Below the pieces are notes generated by a model. The model was not told the DNA's origin. It worked only from the letters and a program-made list of their open reading frames with translations, and ran no database searches. Shown here piece after piece: positions 8,792 through 17,940 of a DNA stretch of 64,000 nt. Origin of the DNA: Polynucleobacter sp. MWH-Svant-W18 (GTDB lineage: Bacteria; Pseudomonadota; Gammaproteobacteria; Burkholderiales; Burkholderiaceae); contig NZ_CP061293.1 in the NCBI RefSeq assembly GCF_018687495.1, forward strand, positions 1,054,001-1,118,000, read 5' to 3'. Position 1 is the stretch's first letter, and each line of letters begins with the position of its first letter. Both the position numbers and the translations under genes were made by a program.

Positions 8792-10249
8792 TTAGTGCAA
8801 ACCCTTGAAGAAGAAACCCAAGATCTTTTTGGCTAAATTTTGGCTTTGCTCTCGCAAATCACCGATAGTAGAGTTATTAGCCATGGCAGCAGAATGCGCT
8901 TGACGTTTGGCAAGCAATTCGGAGATCTCATCAATCAATCTCAGATTAGATTCCAAGATGGGGGCAATATTTTCTTTTTTGATTTCAACCAATACGGCAT
9001 CTACTTTTGCAAATACATCAGCAGAGCGAGGGGCGCCAGTTAATAGAGACATTTCGCCGACGCAGTCACCAGGCCATAGGGTTGCCACTGTGATGGCATT
9101 GCCATCTTTTCCGGGAACTTTGACCTCTAGCGAACCTTCAGAAACTAAGAACATGCTATCAGCCTGCTCTCCTTGACGAATCAATTGTTCACCTTTAAAA
9201 CAATTAACGACTGCAGCCGTCTTGGATAATTGCATCGCCTCATTATGGCTCATTACCCTCAGAATACTGAACTCATAGATTTCATAAAAGCGATTAGAGG
9301 TTTTGGATTCGTACTTATCCAGGGTTTGCACTTCCATGGAATTACCAGTATTAATACCTGCCGCCGTCAGGAAACGCAGCGCTACTTTCATCATTCTTGA
9401 ATTGGAATCAATTGGCTTTAAATATGGCTTGCACTCATAGGCCATTAAATAGGTAACGCCTCCAGACTCCAGCGATTTAATGCCGCAATACTGCCAGTTC
9501 ATAAAATCAGAATCCGTATTAATGACTGATTCCAGCACCAGATTCAATACCCCAATGACTTTTTCAGAATGATTGAGGGCGTCAAGCTTGATTTCTAGTG
9601 TTCTTCTAGAGCCTCTGCCTTCTCCCTGCTTGCTTAAATTGATATAGCTCATGCCAATAAAACGGGTATTGGGAATTTTGACCAAATAATCAAAGCGATT
9701 ACGTAAAGTAACCATTCTGCGATCAAACTGCACGACTTGAAAATATTGGGTGCTGCCGTTATCTGAGACTTCAATCCAATCGTTAATGGCAATCAGCCCA
9801 TCCGTTTGAATCACGATACTATTCACCACATCAGAAATCATGTCCCTACAGACATAACCAATACTCAAGCCAATGGCGCCTGATGCTGCCAAAAGATTGC
9901 TTACTGAATGGTCATACAGCAAGATAAAGCCAGCCAAGCCAAACATGGCGTAGATCAAAATAGTGAAGCACTGCACTAAGATCGCAGGAATTTGTGATTT
10001 TTTGGAATGGTGGTTATAGCGAATAACAGACCTGCGCATCACTACATCGGCAGTAATGGCAAAAAGCACAAACTGAAAAATCGCGACAACATCAATGAGA
10101 TTAAAAGGATGAGAGTCCGTGAAATCCGTAACAGCCCAACCCCAGATTGAGCCAGTATGAACATCTAACCAAGACAGCAAGAGCAAATTACATGCCAGTA
10201 ACACCCAAACTAAGAGCTTTAGCAATAGTGTTTTTTTAATCAAACTCAT
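8792..10249 (-). CDS. MscS-type channel with C-terminal cyclic-nucleotide-binding domain
   Basis: Inner-membrane mechanosensitive-type channel, 485 residues. Hydrophobic segments lie at about 10-30, 50-70, 85-110 and 115-140, followed by the MscS pore helix and beta domain (GAIGLSIGYVCRDMISDVVNSIVI, then DWIEVSD). The last 130 residues are a cyclic-nucleotide-binding fold with the phosphate-binding cassette PGDCVGEMSLLTGAPRSADV, including the Glu and Arg that contact cyclic nucleotide. So the channel is predicted to respond to cAMP or cGMP, matching the cyclase genes in this window. It follows the SBP-GGDEF gene on the same strand, with a weak terminator-like hairpin between them. A TAACC-AA-AGTTA near-dyad lies at 10263-10274. 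Confidence 0.87.
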   Translation of the reverse strand: MSLIKKTLLLKLLVWVLLACNLLLLSWLDVHTGSIWGWAVTDFTDSHPFNLIDVVAIFQFVLFAITADVVMRRSVIRYNHHSKKSQIPAILVQCFTILIYAMFGLAGFILLYDHSVSNLLAASGAIGLSIGYVCRDMISDVVNSIVIQTDGLIAINDWIEVSDNGSTQYFQVVQFDRRMVTLRNRFDYLVKIPNTRFIGMSYINLSKQGEGRGSRRTLEIKLDALNHSEKVIGVLNLVLESVINTDSDFMNWQYCGIKSLESGGVTYLMAYECKPYLKPIDSNSRMMKVALRFLTAAGINTGNSMEVQTLDKYESKTSNRFYEIYEFSILRVMSHNEAMQLSKTAAVVNCFKGEQLIRQGEQADSMFLVSEGSLEVKVPGKDGNAITVATLWPGDCVGEMSLLTGAPRSADVFAKVDAVLVEIKKENIAPILESNLRLIDEISELLAKRQAHSAAMANNSTIGDLREQSQNLAKKILGFFFKGLH

Positions 10250-10304
10250 GATCTTGAATTTTTAACCAAAGTTAACGTTGTCATATAAATACAAAAACGT
10301 AGTT

Positions 10305-10338
10305 AAAAAATCCCATTATTTTTCTCTTTATTGGGGAG
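10305..10338 (-). terminator. Candidate weak terminator after the SBP-GGDEF gene
   Basis: On the minus strand CCCAATA pairs with TAATGGG (one mismatch) and is followed by a run of six T. It overlaps the end of the GGDEF gene (stop at 10328) and would only partly separate it from the MscS gene. Confidence 0.4.
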
Positions 10339-11998
10339 TTTTTGTATACAAATGAATGGAATTTCTGCCATTCATCTTAGAGTGATACATTGCGGTATCG
10401 GCGCACTTAAATAAATCCTCTATCGAGTCGGCATCATTAGGGTAAATCGAGATCCCAATACTAATGGAGGTATTGATCGGTTCACCGGCAACTGATACAC
10501 CCAATGCGATAGCTGACTGAATCTTTTTCGCGATTTCTAGAGCATCCTCTGCTGAACCAAGATCCTCCAGCAGAACTACAAACTCATCGCCACCCAAGCG
10601 GCCTAATGAGTCTGAGTCTCGAATGCAGGCCATCATGCGATTGCAGGCCGCCTTGAGAACCTCGTCGCCTGCGTGATGACCATATTGATCATTAATGCTC
10701 TTAAAATGATCAATATCAATGTAGAGCAAAGCAAAAAGAGTTTTCTCTCGGCGAGCCTTTAATATGGCTCGCTGTAAGCGATCAGCAAAGAGCGCCCTAT
10801 TGGGCAGCCCAGTCAGGGTGTCATGGTGCGCTAAGTGCTGTACCTGAGATAGCGTTTCCCTCAAACGACGATTGAGGCGAAAAATATAGTACCCAATACC
10901 ACCAACCACTAACAAGACGAATAATGTGCAGCCAAATGCGATATATAAAAGGGATAAATCTTTTTTGGGATTGGGGTCGTAAATAAATCCCTTTAAAGAA
11001 AAGTTTGGATCAAGTCCACCAGCTTCAATATAAATTGAAGCCGTATGCCGCCAGCGGGCTTGGTTCATAAAACCTACCGGCACAAGATCGGCTCGTATTA
11101 AGGGATTGAGTTTATCGCGCTCAAATAGAATTTTTTTATTTGTCTCTTCTGGGGCATATTTTTGAATAATTGCGGCCGCCTCATCAGGATGACTTAATAT
11201 ATATTCCCAACCCTGTAGGCTGGCAACCCGAAAACGCTCTGCTCTTTGGCCGTTTTTACTTAGCTCATCGCTAGTTGTAAATAGATTATCGCCGTACATA
11301 TCAATGCCAATCGATCGAGGACTGTAGATATCGTAGGGAAATTTTGCTTGTGATAATCGATAGGGTTCATTACTAATATATCCTGAGATGGCACTTACAG
11401 AACCATCTATGAGCTTTTCAACCGTATCCATCCCAGGCGAGGAGTCAGTTAAATTCTTGAGATTGACTTTTTCACGCTTTAAATAAACCAGTAATTCATC
11501 TGACAAACGTCTTAATAAAATAGGCTTGCCACTTAGATCATGAATACTTTGATTATTAGTAAATCTCTTAGCGATAATTACATAAGGAGAGTGCTGGAAG
11601 ATAGTAGCCATAACAACTACCGGTGCGCCCTCCTGCCTGGCTAAGAGCAAACCACTAGTACCTGTTCCATAATTTGCTCGACCAGAAACCACTTCGGTAA
11701 CAACATCCTGACCGGCTTGCAAGGGCTTGATATCCACATCAAGACCGGCAGACTCGTAATAACCCATTTCTTTTGCTGCGTAATATCCGACAAATTGGTA
11801 GGCATGAGACCACTTGAGTTGAAGTACAATCTTTTCAAGCGCAAAAGCGGATGGTGAGAATAGCGCCAAACCCAATAGCATTATTGATGTGCACTTAAAC
11901 AGCGAATTAAACAAGAGTCGAGTCACAAAAATGTTGGAAATGTGAATACTGCCGTATAGATAAGGCACTTTTTGATAGCGCCGACGAATCAACATCAT
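10328..11998 (-). CDS. Periplasmic NMT1/THI5-like sensor fused to a diguanylate cyclase
   Basis: Predicted transmembrane c-di-GMP synthase of 556 residues. A signal or anchor segment lies near residues 28-53. Residues 54-330 resemble a pyrimidine-precursor/taurine-type ABC substrate-binding protein (LQLKWSHAYQFVGYYAAKEMGYY, TGTSGLLLARQEGAPVVVMA). A transmembrane helix follows at about 347-371, then a GGDEF domain at 390-556 with RLGGDEFVVLL intact. An RDSD inhibitory-site motif lies five residues before GGDEF, so product inhibition is likely. No separate ABC transporter lies nearby, so the binding domain is probably a sensor. It is divergent from the response-regulator gene at 12135 across 136 AT-rich bases. 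Confidence 0.88.
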   Translation of the reverse strand: MMLIRRRYQKVPYLYGSIHISNIFVTRLLFNSLFKCTSIMLLGLALFSPSAFALEKIVLQLKWSHAYQFVGYYAAKEMGYYESAGLDVDIKPLQAGQDVVTEVVSGRANYGTGTSGLLLARQEGAPVVVMATIFQHSPYVIIAKRFTNNQSIHDLSGKPILLRRLSDELLVYLKREKVNLKNLTDSSPGMDTVEKLIDGSVSAISGYISNEPYRLSQAKFPYDIYSPRSIGIDMYGDNLFTTSDELSKNGQRAERFRVASLQGWEYILSHPDEAAAIIQKYAPEETNKKILFERDKLNPLIRADLVPVGFMNQARWRHTASIYIEAGGLDPNFSLKGFIYDPNPKKDLSLLYIAFGCTLFVLLVVGGIGYYIFRLNRRLRETLSQVQHLAHHDTLTGLPNRALFADRLQRAILKARREKTLFALLYIDIDHFKSINDQYGHHAGDEVLKAACNRMMACIRDSDSLGRLGGDEFVVLLEDLGSAEDALEIAKKIQSAIALGVSVAGEPINTSISIGISIYPNDADSIEDLFKCADTAMYHSKMNGRNSIHLYTKTPQ

Positions 11999-12028
11999 TA
12001 AAAAAGTAAGAATTGAAAGAATAAATGG

Positions 12029-12046
12029 AATTAATATATATTAATT
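12029..12046. promoter_or_regulatory. 18-bp perfect palindrome in a divergent promoter region
   Basis: AATTAATATATATTAATT is identical to its own reverse complement. It lies between the SBP-GGDEF gene (minus) and the response regulator (plus). It could be an operator or just an AT-rich promoter element. Confidence 0.4.
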
Positions 12047-12087
12047 AGTAGATAAATACTAAATTCACCCAATCGGTGCATACCTAT

Positions 12088-12117
12088 GGTTTAAAAGTAC
12101 TAGTAATAGGTTTAAAA
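12088..12117. promoter_or_regulatory. Direct repeat GGTTTAAAA x2, 21 bp apart
   Basis: GGTTTAAAA starts at 12088 and again at 12109, two helical turns apart, 18 bases before the response-regulator start. Between them lies AAGTACTAGTAATAGG (12095-12110), which recurs with one change at 59256-59271. It is a candidate operator for the divergent pair. Confidence 0.4.
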
Positions 12118-12134
12118 CCAGTTAAACTGCGCGC

Positions 12135-12860
12135 ATGCTTATGAATACTGACGCCAATACCAACTTGATTAAAGTTCAGGTCGTTGACCGTCAGCAGATT
12201 GCACTCTGGGGCATTGATCAACTCATCAAACAAGATGGTCGCTTTCAAGTATGCGCAACAGCTACCAATGCTGAAGATGCCCTAAAGCACGCTATCAACT
12301 CTAAACCCGATGTCATCGTCTTAGACCCTGAATTAGGCGACGAAGATGGTATTGGCCTCATCTCTACCCTAATCGATAAAACAAAAGCCAAGGTAATCGT
12401 CTATACCTCGACTCAAAATCCAACAGCTTTAGATCAATCGGTCGTTAAAGGTGCGCGTGGTGTGATCAATAAAACAGAGCCCGTGGATATTCTCTTAAAG
12501 GCCATTGAAAAGATACATATTGGCGAGCTCTGGCTTAATCGCAATGCCACCTCCCGTATCTTGTTGCAAATTGCCCAAGCGAACTCTCCTAAAGAATTGA
12601 GTCTTGAGCAGAAAAAATTGAAGACACTTACTTCCAAAGAAGAAAAAGTAACACGGGCTATTCAGCTTCATTCTGAAAAGACCTTGAAACAAATCTCTGA
12701 GAGCCTTCACATTAGCGAACATACGCTACGCAACCACCTAGCCTCGATCTACGACAAATTGGGTGTTCGTAACCGCATGGAGCTCTATGTTTTCTGTGGC
12801 AAGTTTCAAAAAACAGATAATCCAAACGCACATCCAAAGCGTCGCTCTACAGACGCTTAA
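12135..12860 (+). CDS. NarL/FixJ-type response regulator
   Basis: Predicted transcription factor with receiver and LuxR-type helix-turn-helix domains, 241 residues (a Met two codons later is an alternative start). The receiver keeps the phospho-acceptor Asp (VIVLDPELG), the switch Thr/Ser (VYTST) and the Lys (NKTEP). The acidic pocket is reduced to one Asp, VVDRQ instead of the usual VDD. The DNA-binding domain is at about 165-220 (LTSKEEKVTRAIQ, LKQISESLHISEHTLRNHLASIYDKLGV). No histidine kinase lies next to it. It is divergent from the SBP-GGDEF gene and may control it. It could be a pseudo-receiver working without phosphorylation. Confidence 0.85.
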   Translation: MLMNTDANTNLIKVQVVDRQQIALWGIDQLIKQDGRFQVCATATNAEDALKHAINSKPDVIVLDPELGDEDGIGLISTLIDKTKAKVIVYTSTQNPTALDQSVVKGARGVINKTEPVDILLKAIEKIHIGELWLNRNATSRILLQIAQANSPKELSLEQKKLKTLTSKEEKVTRAIQLHSEKTLKQISESLHISEHTLRNHLASIYDKLGVRNRMELYVFCGKFQKTDNPNAHPKRRSTDA

Positions 12861-13042
12861 GTGCTTCGCCATATTGAACTTTATTCCCTGCTCCTGGGGG
12901 TCTAATTTCATTAAGCTTTACCTACCCGTATAAGCCCCTGGGCAATTCGGTTGGTATCTACTACAGACTTTTTGACATGAGATCTTTATGATTTAACCAT
13001 GTTAGGAAAAGTGTTTTTTACCAAAAATCGCTGATTGGTGAG

Positions 13043-13345
13043 ATGAAATCAAAACCCATTCGCACCAGCGTCAGAAAGAAAACACGAGCAGTGAGGCATC
13101 CGGTCTCCTTCCCCATTTCGGTAGGCTTCTCTAAAGGGATCGTCAAAGATATTAGCACTACTGGAATTTACTTTGAGATTGATCAGAGCCAAAGTGTAGG
13201 ATCTGATATCGATTTTGTATTAGATCTTGATACGCCTGGTGGCCCTATTCAAATTCAGTGTCACGGGACGGTGATCCGCATTGAAGAAATATCTGGCCGC
13301 ATTGGTATTGGTGCAACGATTAATGAGACTATATTTAAAAACTAA
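13043..13345 (+). CDS. PilZ-domain protein, copy 1
   Basis: Small cytoplasmic c-di-GMP-binding adaptor of 100 residues. The PilZ signature is present: RKKTR (RxxxR) near residue 11, then about 20 residues later KDISTTG (DxSxxG), followed by the beta-barrel strands IYFEIDQSQSVGSDIDFVLDLD. The ribosome-binding region is GGTGAG just before ATG. It converges on tolC of secretion locus 1, 15 bases away. A similar PilZ protein lies at 21622-21936 at the other end of the same locus. The 182-base region upstream (12861-13042) holds no gene that I can support. Confidence 0.85.
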   Translation: MKSKPIRTSVRKKTRAVRHPVSFPISVGFSKGIVKDISTTGIYFEIDQSQSVGSDIDFVLDLDTPGGPIQIQCHGTVIRIEEISGRIGIGATINETIFKN

Positions 13346-13360
13346 AGGTGCATTGTCCTC

Positions 13361-14755
13361 TTAGTTCTTAAAGTAGATAGCAACTTTTTCAAAGTCATCT
13401 ACTTCAAGACTTCCACCAAGCTGATTTAATTTTAAGTAGGCAACCAAATAGTTGTACTTTGTCTGCGCTAAATCGCGACGAGTATTAAATAAACCCTTCT
13501 CCGCCAGCAATACATCCACATTAATGCGCTCTCCTGCCAGCACACTCTTGCGCATTGACTTAACTAGCTGAGTTGCTGACTCTTGAGCAGTCGATAAAGC
13601 TTGGACCTTTTGCTTACCAGATACCACTAGGTCAAATTGCTTGCGAAGCTCAGTAACTACCTTGTCTTTAGTGACCTCATAATCTGCCTGGGCCTTTTCA
13701 TAGTTAGCATAGGCTTGTGAACTGCGGGCATTGATCTCGCCACCACTAAAGATTGGTAAGCTCACTTGCACTCCCAGGTAACTTTGATTAGTGGTGTTAT
13801 TAATACTGGTAACCGTATTAGATTGCTGCGTGGTTAGTGCGCCAACCAAGTTCACCACTGGATAATGACCTGCATGGTTTTTCCGATATTCTTGTTTGGC
13901 AATTTCCATATTGTTTGCGGCTGCTTTTAATTCTGCATTGCTTGCAAGTGCCTTATCTTTCCAGTCTTCAAACCGAATGGTAGGCATATTTAGGTATCGG
14001 AAATTGCCTGAAAGTTTATTTACCTTAGTAATATCCTCTACAGGTTCGCCAATAATGCTAACAAATTTGCGGCGCGCGTTCTCAACTGCATCCTTTGCAT
14101 CTACTACTTTGGCATCCGCTACTTGATATGCAGCTTCTGCTTCCAACATATCAGTAATCGATGCTTCCCCACCCTGATTGAGTTTTTTTGCAGCCTTGTA
14201 TTGCTCAAAGAAAGCATCTCTCTCTGCCACCTGAAATTGCAACTGATCTTGGGAAAAAAGAAGGTCCGTATAAGCCTGCAACACCCGAATCAACAAATCC
14301 TGGGTATTAAAAATAAATTTAGACTGACTAAAGTCAGCCTGAGCTACACCTTGGCGCCAGCGGGCAAAGGCTTCTAAGCTAAAGATAGGCTGAGTTAACT
14401 GCACATATGAATAATTACTTGGATAGCTCCAATTAGTCGATGTCTGTGGGCCACCGGTATACTGCGCACCCCACTGAGTTGCCCTATTCGCGCTTTGGTT
14501 ATATTGCGCCGCTATCTTAGGCAATACTGCCGCTCTGCCAATTCCGTTATTTTCCATCCCCGCTTCGTAATCTTTACTAGCGGAACGATAGACCGGATCA
14601 TTCTTTAGCGCCAACTCATAAGACTGCATAAGATCTAATGCAAATGCTGGCGACATTGCCAAGCCTGTAGTAAGTCCTGTAAAGAGGGTGATAGCAAGAC
14701 GAAATAGCGTTCCTCTAAATGGAAAAACTGGGGATGGATTTTTTAATGCCATCAT
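13361..14755 (-). CDS. TolC-family outer-membrane factor of type I secretion locus 1
   Basis: Trimeric outer-membrane channel protein that completes the ABC-HlyD exporter. It has 464 residues with a signal peptide ending near SPAFA, then the repeated coiled-coil TolC pattern: LMQSYELALKNDPVYRSASKDYE at the start and the internal duplication IRFEDWKDKALASNAELKAAANN. It starts one base inside the HlyD stop (TAATGATG), so it is translationally coupled. It is the last gene of the minus-strand run repeat protein, ABC, HlyD, TolC. The substrate is most likely the 1190-residue repeat protein encoded upstream. Confidence 0.9.
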   Translation of the reverse strand: MMALKNPSPVFPFRGTLFRLAITLFTGLTTGLAMSPAFALDLMQSYELALKNDPVYRSASKDYEAGMENNGIGRAAVLPKIAAQYNQSANRATQWGAQYTGGPQTSTNWSYPSNYSYVQLTQPIFSLEAFARWRQGVAQADFSQSKFIFNTQDLLIRVLQAYTDLLFSQDQLQFQVAERDAFFEQYKAAKKLNQGGEASITDMLEAEAAYQVADAKVVDAKDAVENARRKFVSIIGEPVEDITKVNKLSGNFRYLNMPTIRFEDWKDKALASNAELKAAANNMEIAKQEYRKNHAGHYPVVNLVGALTTQQSNTVTSINNTTNQSYLGVQVSLPIFSGGEINARSSQAYANYEKAQADYEVTKDKVVTELRKQFDLVVSGKQKVQALSTAQESATQLVKSMRKSVLAGERINVDVLLAEKGLFNTRRDLAQTKYNYLVAYLKLNQLGGSLEVDDFEKVAIYFKN

Positions 14756-15981
14756 TAATCCTCGCGCATTGCTGAATGGGCTCTGTCAAAGACAGGCTTC
14801 ATCAAGTAAGTCATCATGGATTGCTCACCAGTTTTCACAAAGAGTTCGACTGGCATACCAGGGCGAACCTTTAAGTCTTTTAATAATTTGGCACCTTGTG
14901 CTGTAGTAATCGCCTGTATCTTGTAATAGGGATTACCAGTTTTTTCATCAACAATGCGATCGGCACCTACCGAGATCAATACCCCAGGAATATGTGGGGT
15001 GCGATTAGTATTAAATGCGGTAAACATCATCTCCACAGGCAGATCGACGTGCACCTTATCCACCAAATGCACGGGTAGCTGCCCCTCCACAATCATGGCT
15101 TCATTTGTTGGTACTACTTCCATCAGTTTTTGCCCTGGGCTGACTACTCCACCCTTGGTAAAGATAGTGATATTGACGACCTGGCCGTTTACGGGGGATC
15201 TCAATTCGGTATTGGCCAAATCGTATTCATAGGGATTGAGCTTTTCTTGTTGCTCGCTCATTTGCTTCTTAGTACGAATGAGATTACCTTCGTCTTCTAA
15301 GATTGATGCCTTGAGTTGCAATTGCTGGCGTTCTAACTCCAACACTTTGTTCTTGGCCATATAGCCTTCAGCAGCGAGCTCACGCAAACCGACTAACTGT
15401 CTTTCCAATAAGGCGGATTGTTGTTTCTTCTGGGCAATCGCTTGTGACAAACCCTTGACTTGAGCATCCAAGCCATCAATAGTTTCTTTGGTGGCATTGG
15501 CTTGTGCTTTAGCGCTGATGGGATTGAGCTTAACCAGTACTTCACCCGCTTTGACCTGCTGACCTTCTTTGACAAAGATGTCATCGACTACTCCTGCAAA
15601 TGCAGGTTGTATAGCCTTACGGTTACTGTCAGTAATGACATATCCAGATGCAGAAACACCCTTCTCTATCGGCGCTAGGAATGCCCATAAAAGTGCCCCA
15701 CCAAATCCCCAAATCAGAATTTGCCAGCCCAACCAGGAGAAATACTTTTCATCCTTCTTACCAGTGCGCAAGTCATGCCACTCAACATAACCTTCTGATA
15801 GCTTGGTCATGGCAGTTGATACCGCTTGTTTGGTGATATTGGCTGCGTTACCAACTACCAATGCAGTGCTTGCTTTGAAGTCTTCGGTTTTAGATGAATT
15901 GGTTGCAGCAGTATTTGCTTGTTCCTGACTACTAGTAGAAACAGCTTGCTCAGCGCTATCTTTTTGCACAGGCTCGTTCAT
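14755..15981 (-). CDS. HlyD-family membrane-fusion protein of locus 1
   Basis: Periplasmic adaptor joining the ABC exporter to TolC. It has 408 residues from ATG 15981, which overlaps the ABC stop by one base (TGATG). The GTG one codon earlier is not needed. A cytoplasmic N-terminal tail of about 90 residues precedes one membrane helix (WLGWQILIWGFGGALLWAFLAP). Then come the lipoyl-type half motif VKEGQQVKAGEVLVKLNP, a long coiled coil at about 160-260, and the closing beta-barrel with LRSPVNGQVVNI and VRPGMPVELFVKTGEQSMMTYL. The latter is typical of the PrtE/HlyD class. Confidence 0.9.
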   Translation of the reverse strand: MNEPVQKDSAEQAVSTSSQEQANTAATNSSKTEDFKASTALVVGNAANITKQAVSTAMTKLSEGYVEWHDLRTGKKDEKYFSWLGWQILIWGFGGALLWAFLAPIEKGVSASGYVITDSNRKAIQPAFAGVVDDIFVKEGQQVKAGEVLVKLNPISAKAQANATKETIDGLDAQVKGLSQAIAQKKQQSALLERQLVGLRELAAEGYMAKNKVLELERQQLQLKASILEDEGNLIRTKKQMSEQQEKLNPYEYDLANTELRSPVNGQVVNITIFTKGGVVSPGQKLMEVVPTNEAMIVEGQLPVHLVDKVHVDLPVEMMFTAFNTNRTPHIPGVLISVGADRIVDEKTGNPYYKIQAITTAQGAKLLKDLKVRPGMPVELFVKTGEQSMMTYLMKPVFDRAHSAMRED

Positions 15982-17888
15982 CACGCTGCCTCCGCTGGTT
16001 TTTCTGGTGTCGCTTCAACAATATCCACCATATCAACGGTTTCTTTAAGCACCCGTTTACGAGCAATGCGTTTACGCGGTTTGGGATCTGCAGTAGCTAC
16101 TGAAGCGGCTGTAGCAGCAGTTGTAGGAGTAACAGCAGAATTGGAGGTAGCTACTTGTTCGCCAGGTCCGGCGGCTGTTCCAGGAGCTGTATTGGTAGGC
16201 TTGCCTTGCAAGGCTTGCATCACTTGTGCAGTTGGCCCAAACATACGGGCATTGCCATCTTGTAAGAGCAATAACTTATTTGTCACTTGTAGAATTGGAA
16301 TGCGATGGGTAATGACAATGACTGAGGCCTTACGGGCTTGTAGTTCTTGAATGGCTCTCACTAACGCGGCTTCACCGACTTCATCCAAGTTTGAGTTGGG
16401 TTCATCTAAAACAACGAGATTCGGTTTGCCATAGAGTGCACGGGCTAATGCCAGACGTTGTTTCTGGCCACCAGACAATCCCATGCCACCATCACCAATA
16501 CGGGTGTCATAGCCTTCCGGAAAATGCAAAATCATGTCGTGCACACCAGCAGACTGTGCCGCAGCAATGACATCTTCTGGTTGAAACTCTCTAAAGCGGG
16601 CAATGTTTTCACTAACAGTGCCTGGGAAGACTTCAATATCTTGGGGAACATAGCCCAAGGCCGGTCCTAGCTCATCTTTATTCCAGCGATAGACGTCAGC
16701 TCCATCTATCCGAGCGGCATTAGGGGTGGATGGCCAGATACCTACGGCTACTCTGGCTAAGGTGGATTTACCAGAAGCGCTGGGCCCAATGACACCCAGT
16801 ACATCGCCTGGCTCAATCGCAAAATTGATGTTCTTGAGTACGGGTTTGGTAACACCTGGGGGAGCAGCGTACACCCCTTCCATGCTTAGATACCCCTTTG
16901 GCCTTGGCAAACTCATGCCAACAACACGGGGTGGATTATCAGCGAGGAGTTTTTTAAGGCGGTCATATGAGCTCACTACCCCACGCCACTGCTTCCAGGA
17001 GCCGATCACCATTTCTACAGGGGCGGTTGCCTTACCCAGCAATATGGTGGCGGCAATCATCATGCCGGGCGAGAGTTTGTTCTCCAGAACCAAAAAGGCT
17101 GCAAAACCTAATGCCAAAGATTGCATTAAGGTACGGAAGAACTTGGTCATTGCCCCCATCGTGGCAGCGCGTTGACTTGCCAGGGCTTGCATATGTAAGA
17201 ACTTGCTATGCAAAGCAAACCAGCGATCACGCAGTGCTGGCAACATACCCATCGATTCCAAGACTTCTGCTTGGCGCAGATTATTGCTGGCGATATTGGA
17301 AGACTGAACCGATAAAGTACTCGCTTCTGATAAGGGTTCATGAGTAGCAGATTCGTTTACAAAGGCTAAGACAATCAGAATCAATACGCAGACTGAGGAA
17401 AATAATCCCAGCCAGCCATTAAACAGAAAGATCACTACTAAGTAGAACGGGAACCATGGCGCGTCAAAGAAAGCATACAGAGATGGACCGGTTACAAACT
17501 GACGAATAGTCGTTAAGTCGTTTAAAGCTTGACCTGCATTACCACCCTTGACCTTGAGATTTTGCTCAAAGGCAGCGGTATAGGTACGATGATTGAGTTC
17601 AGCATCGATTTTCTTGCCTACTTCAATTACGGTATGACTGCGAATGGCGTCCAAAGCTGCGTAGATCACATACAGCAATAAGATGATCAGGGACAACATC
17701 AAGAGCGTGAACTCGTTACGACTAGTTAGCACCCTGTCATAGACCTCCAGCATATAAATGGAGGGGACTAACAACAGCAAGTTCATGCAAGCAGTAAAAA
17801 ACCCCACCGAGCGGAAGATCTTCTTGTAGCCATATAAGGCCACGAGAATCTCATTATCTGCTGGAGGGGGTTTAAGGAATTTTTGCAT
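15981..17888 (-). CDS. Type I secretion ABC exporter of locus 1 (PrtD-like)
   Basis: Inner-membrane ATPase/permease, 635 residues, which exports unfolded substrate. The membrane domain lies at about 20-310 and lacks a C39-like N-terminal domain, which fits the PrtD subgroup. The nucleotide-binding domain is intact: Walker A GPSASGKST, signature LSGGQKQRLALARAL, Walker B NLVVLDEPNSNLD, H-loop ITHR. A low-complexity Ala/Thr/Pro tail of about 80 residues ends in the basic stretch KPRKRIARKR. A strong hairpin (17941-17976) separates it from the repeat-protein gene upstream, probably reducing exporter expression relative to substrate. Confidence 0.92.
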   Translation of the reverse strand: MQKFLKPPPADNEILVALYGYKKIFRSVGFFTACMNLLLLVPSIYMLEVYDRVLTSRNEFTLLMLSLIILLLYVIYAALDAIRSHTVIEVGKKIDAELNHRTYTAAFEQNLKVKGGNAGQALNDLTTIRQFVTGPSLYAFFDAPWFPFYLVVIFLFNGWLGLFSSVCVLILIVLAFVNESATHEPLSEASTLSVQSSNIASNNLRQAEVLESMGMLPALRDRWFALHSKFLHMQALASQRAATMGAMTKFFRTLMQSLALGFAAFLVLENKLSPGMMIAATILLGKATAPVEMVIGSWKQWRGVVSSYDRLKKLLADNPPRVVGMSLPRPKGYLSMEGVYAAPPGVTKPVLKNINFAIEPGDVLGVIGPSASGKSTLARVAVGIWPSTPNAARIDGADVYRWNKDELGPALGYVPQDIEVFPGTVSENIARFREFQPEDVIAAAQSAGVHDMILHFPEGYDTRIGDGGMGLSGGQKQRLALARALYGKPNLVVLDEPNSNLDEVGEAALVRAIQELQARKASVIVITHRIPILQVTNKLLLLQDGNARMFGPTAQVMQALQGKPTNTAPGTAAGPGEQVATSNSAVTPTTAATAASVATADPKPRKRIARKRVLKETVDMVDIVEATPEKPAEAA

Positions 17889-17940
17889 CTAGTTAAGAAG
17901 TCTTTTGAACATTGTAGACGCGGACTACGGAAATGGAAAT

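Noticed and set aside
12861..13042. A c-di-GMP riboswitch before PilZ copy 1
   Set aside because: I could not find the GEMM conserved core or a convincing paired structure in these 182 bases.
15919..16350. A plus-strand 143-codon open frame over the HlyD/ABC junction
   Set aside because: It is a shadow of the two overlapping minus-strand genes and its composition is low-complexity Ala/Val/Thr.
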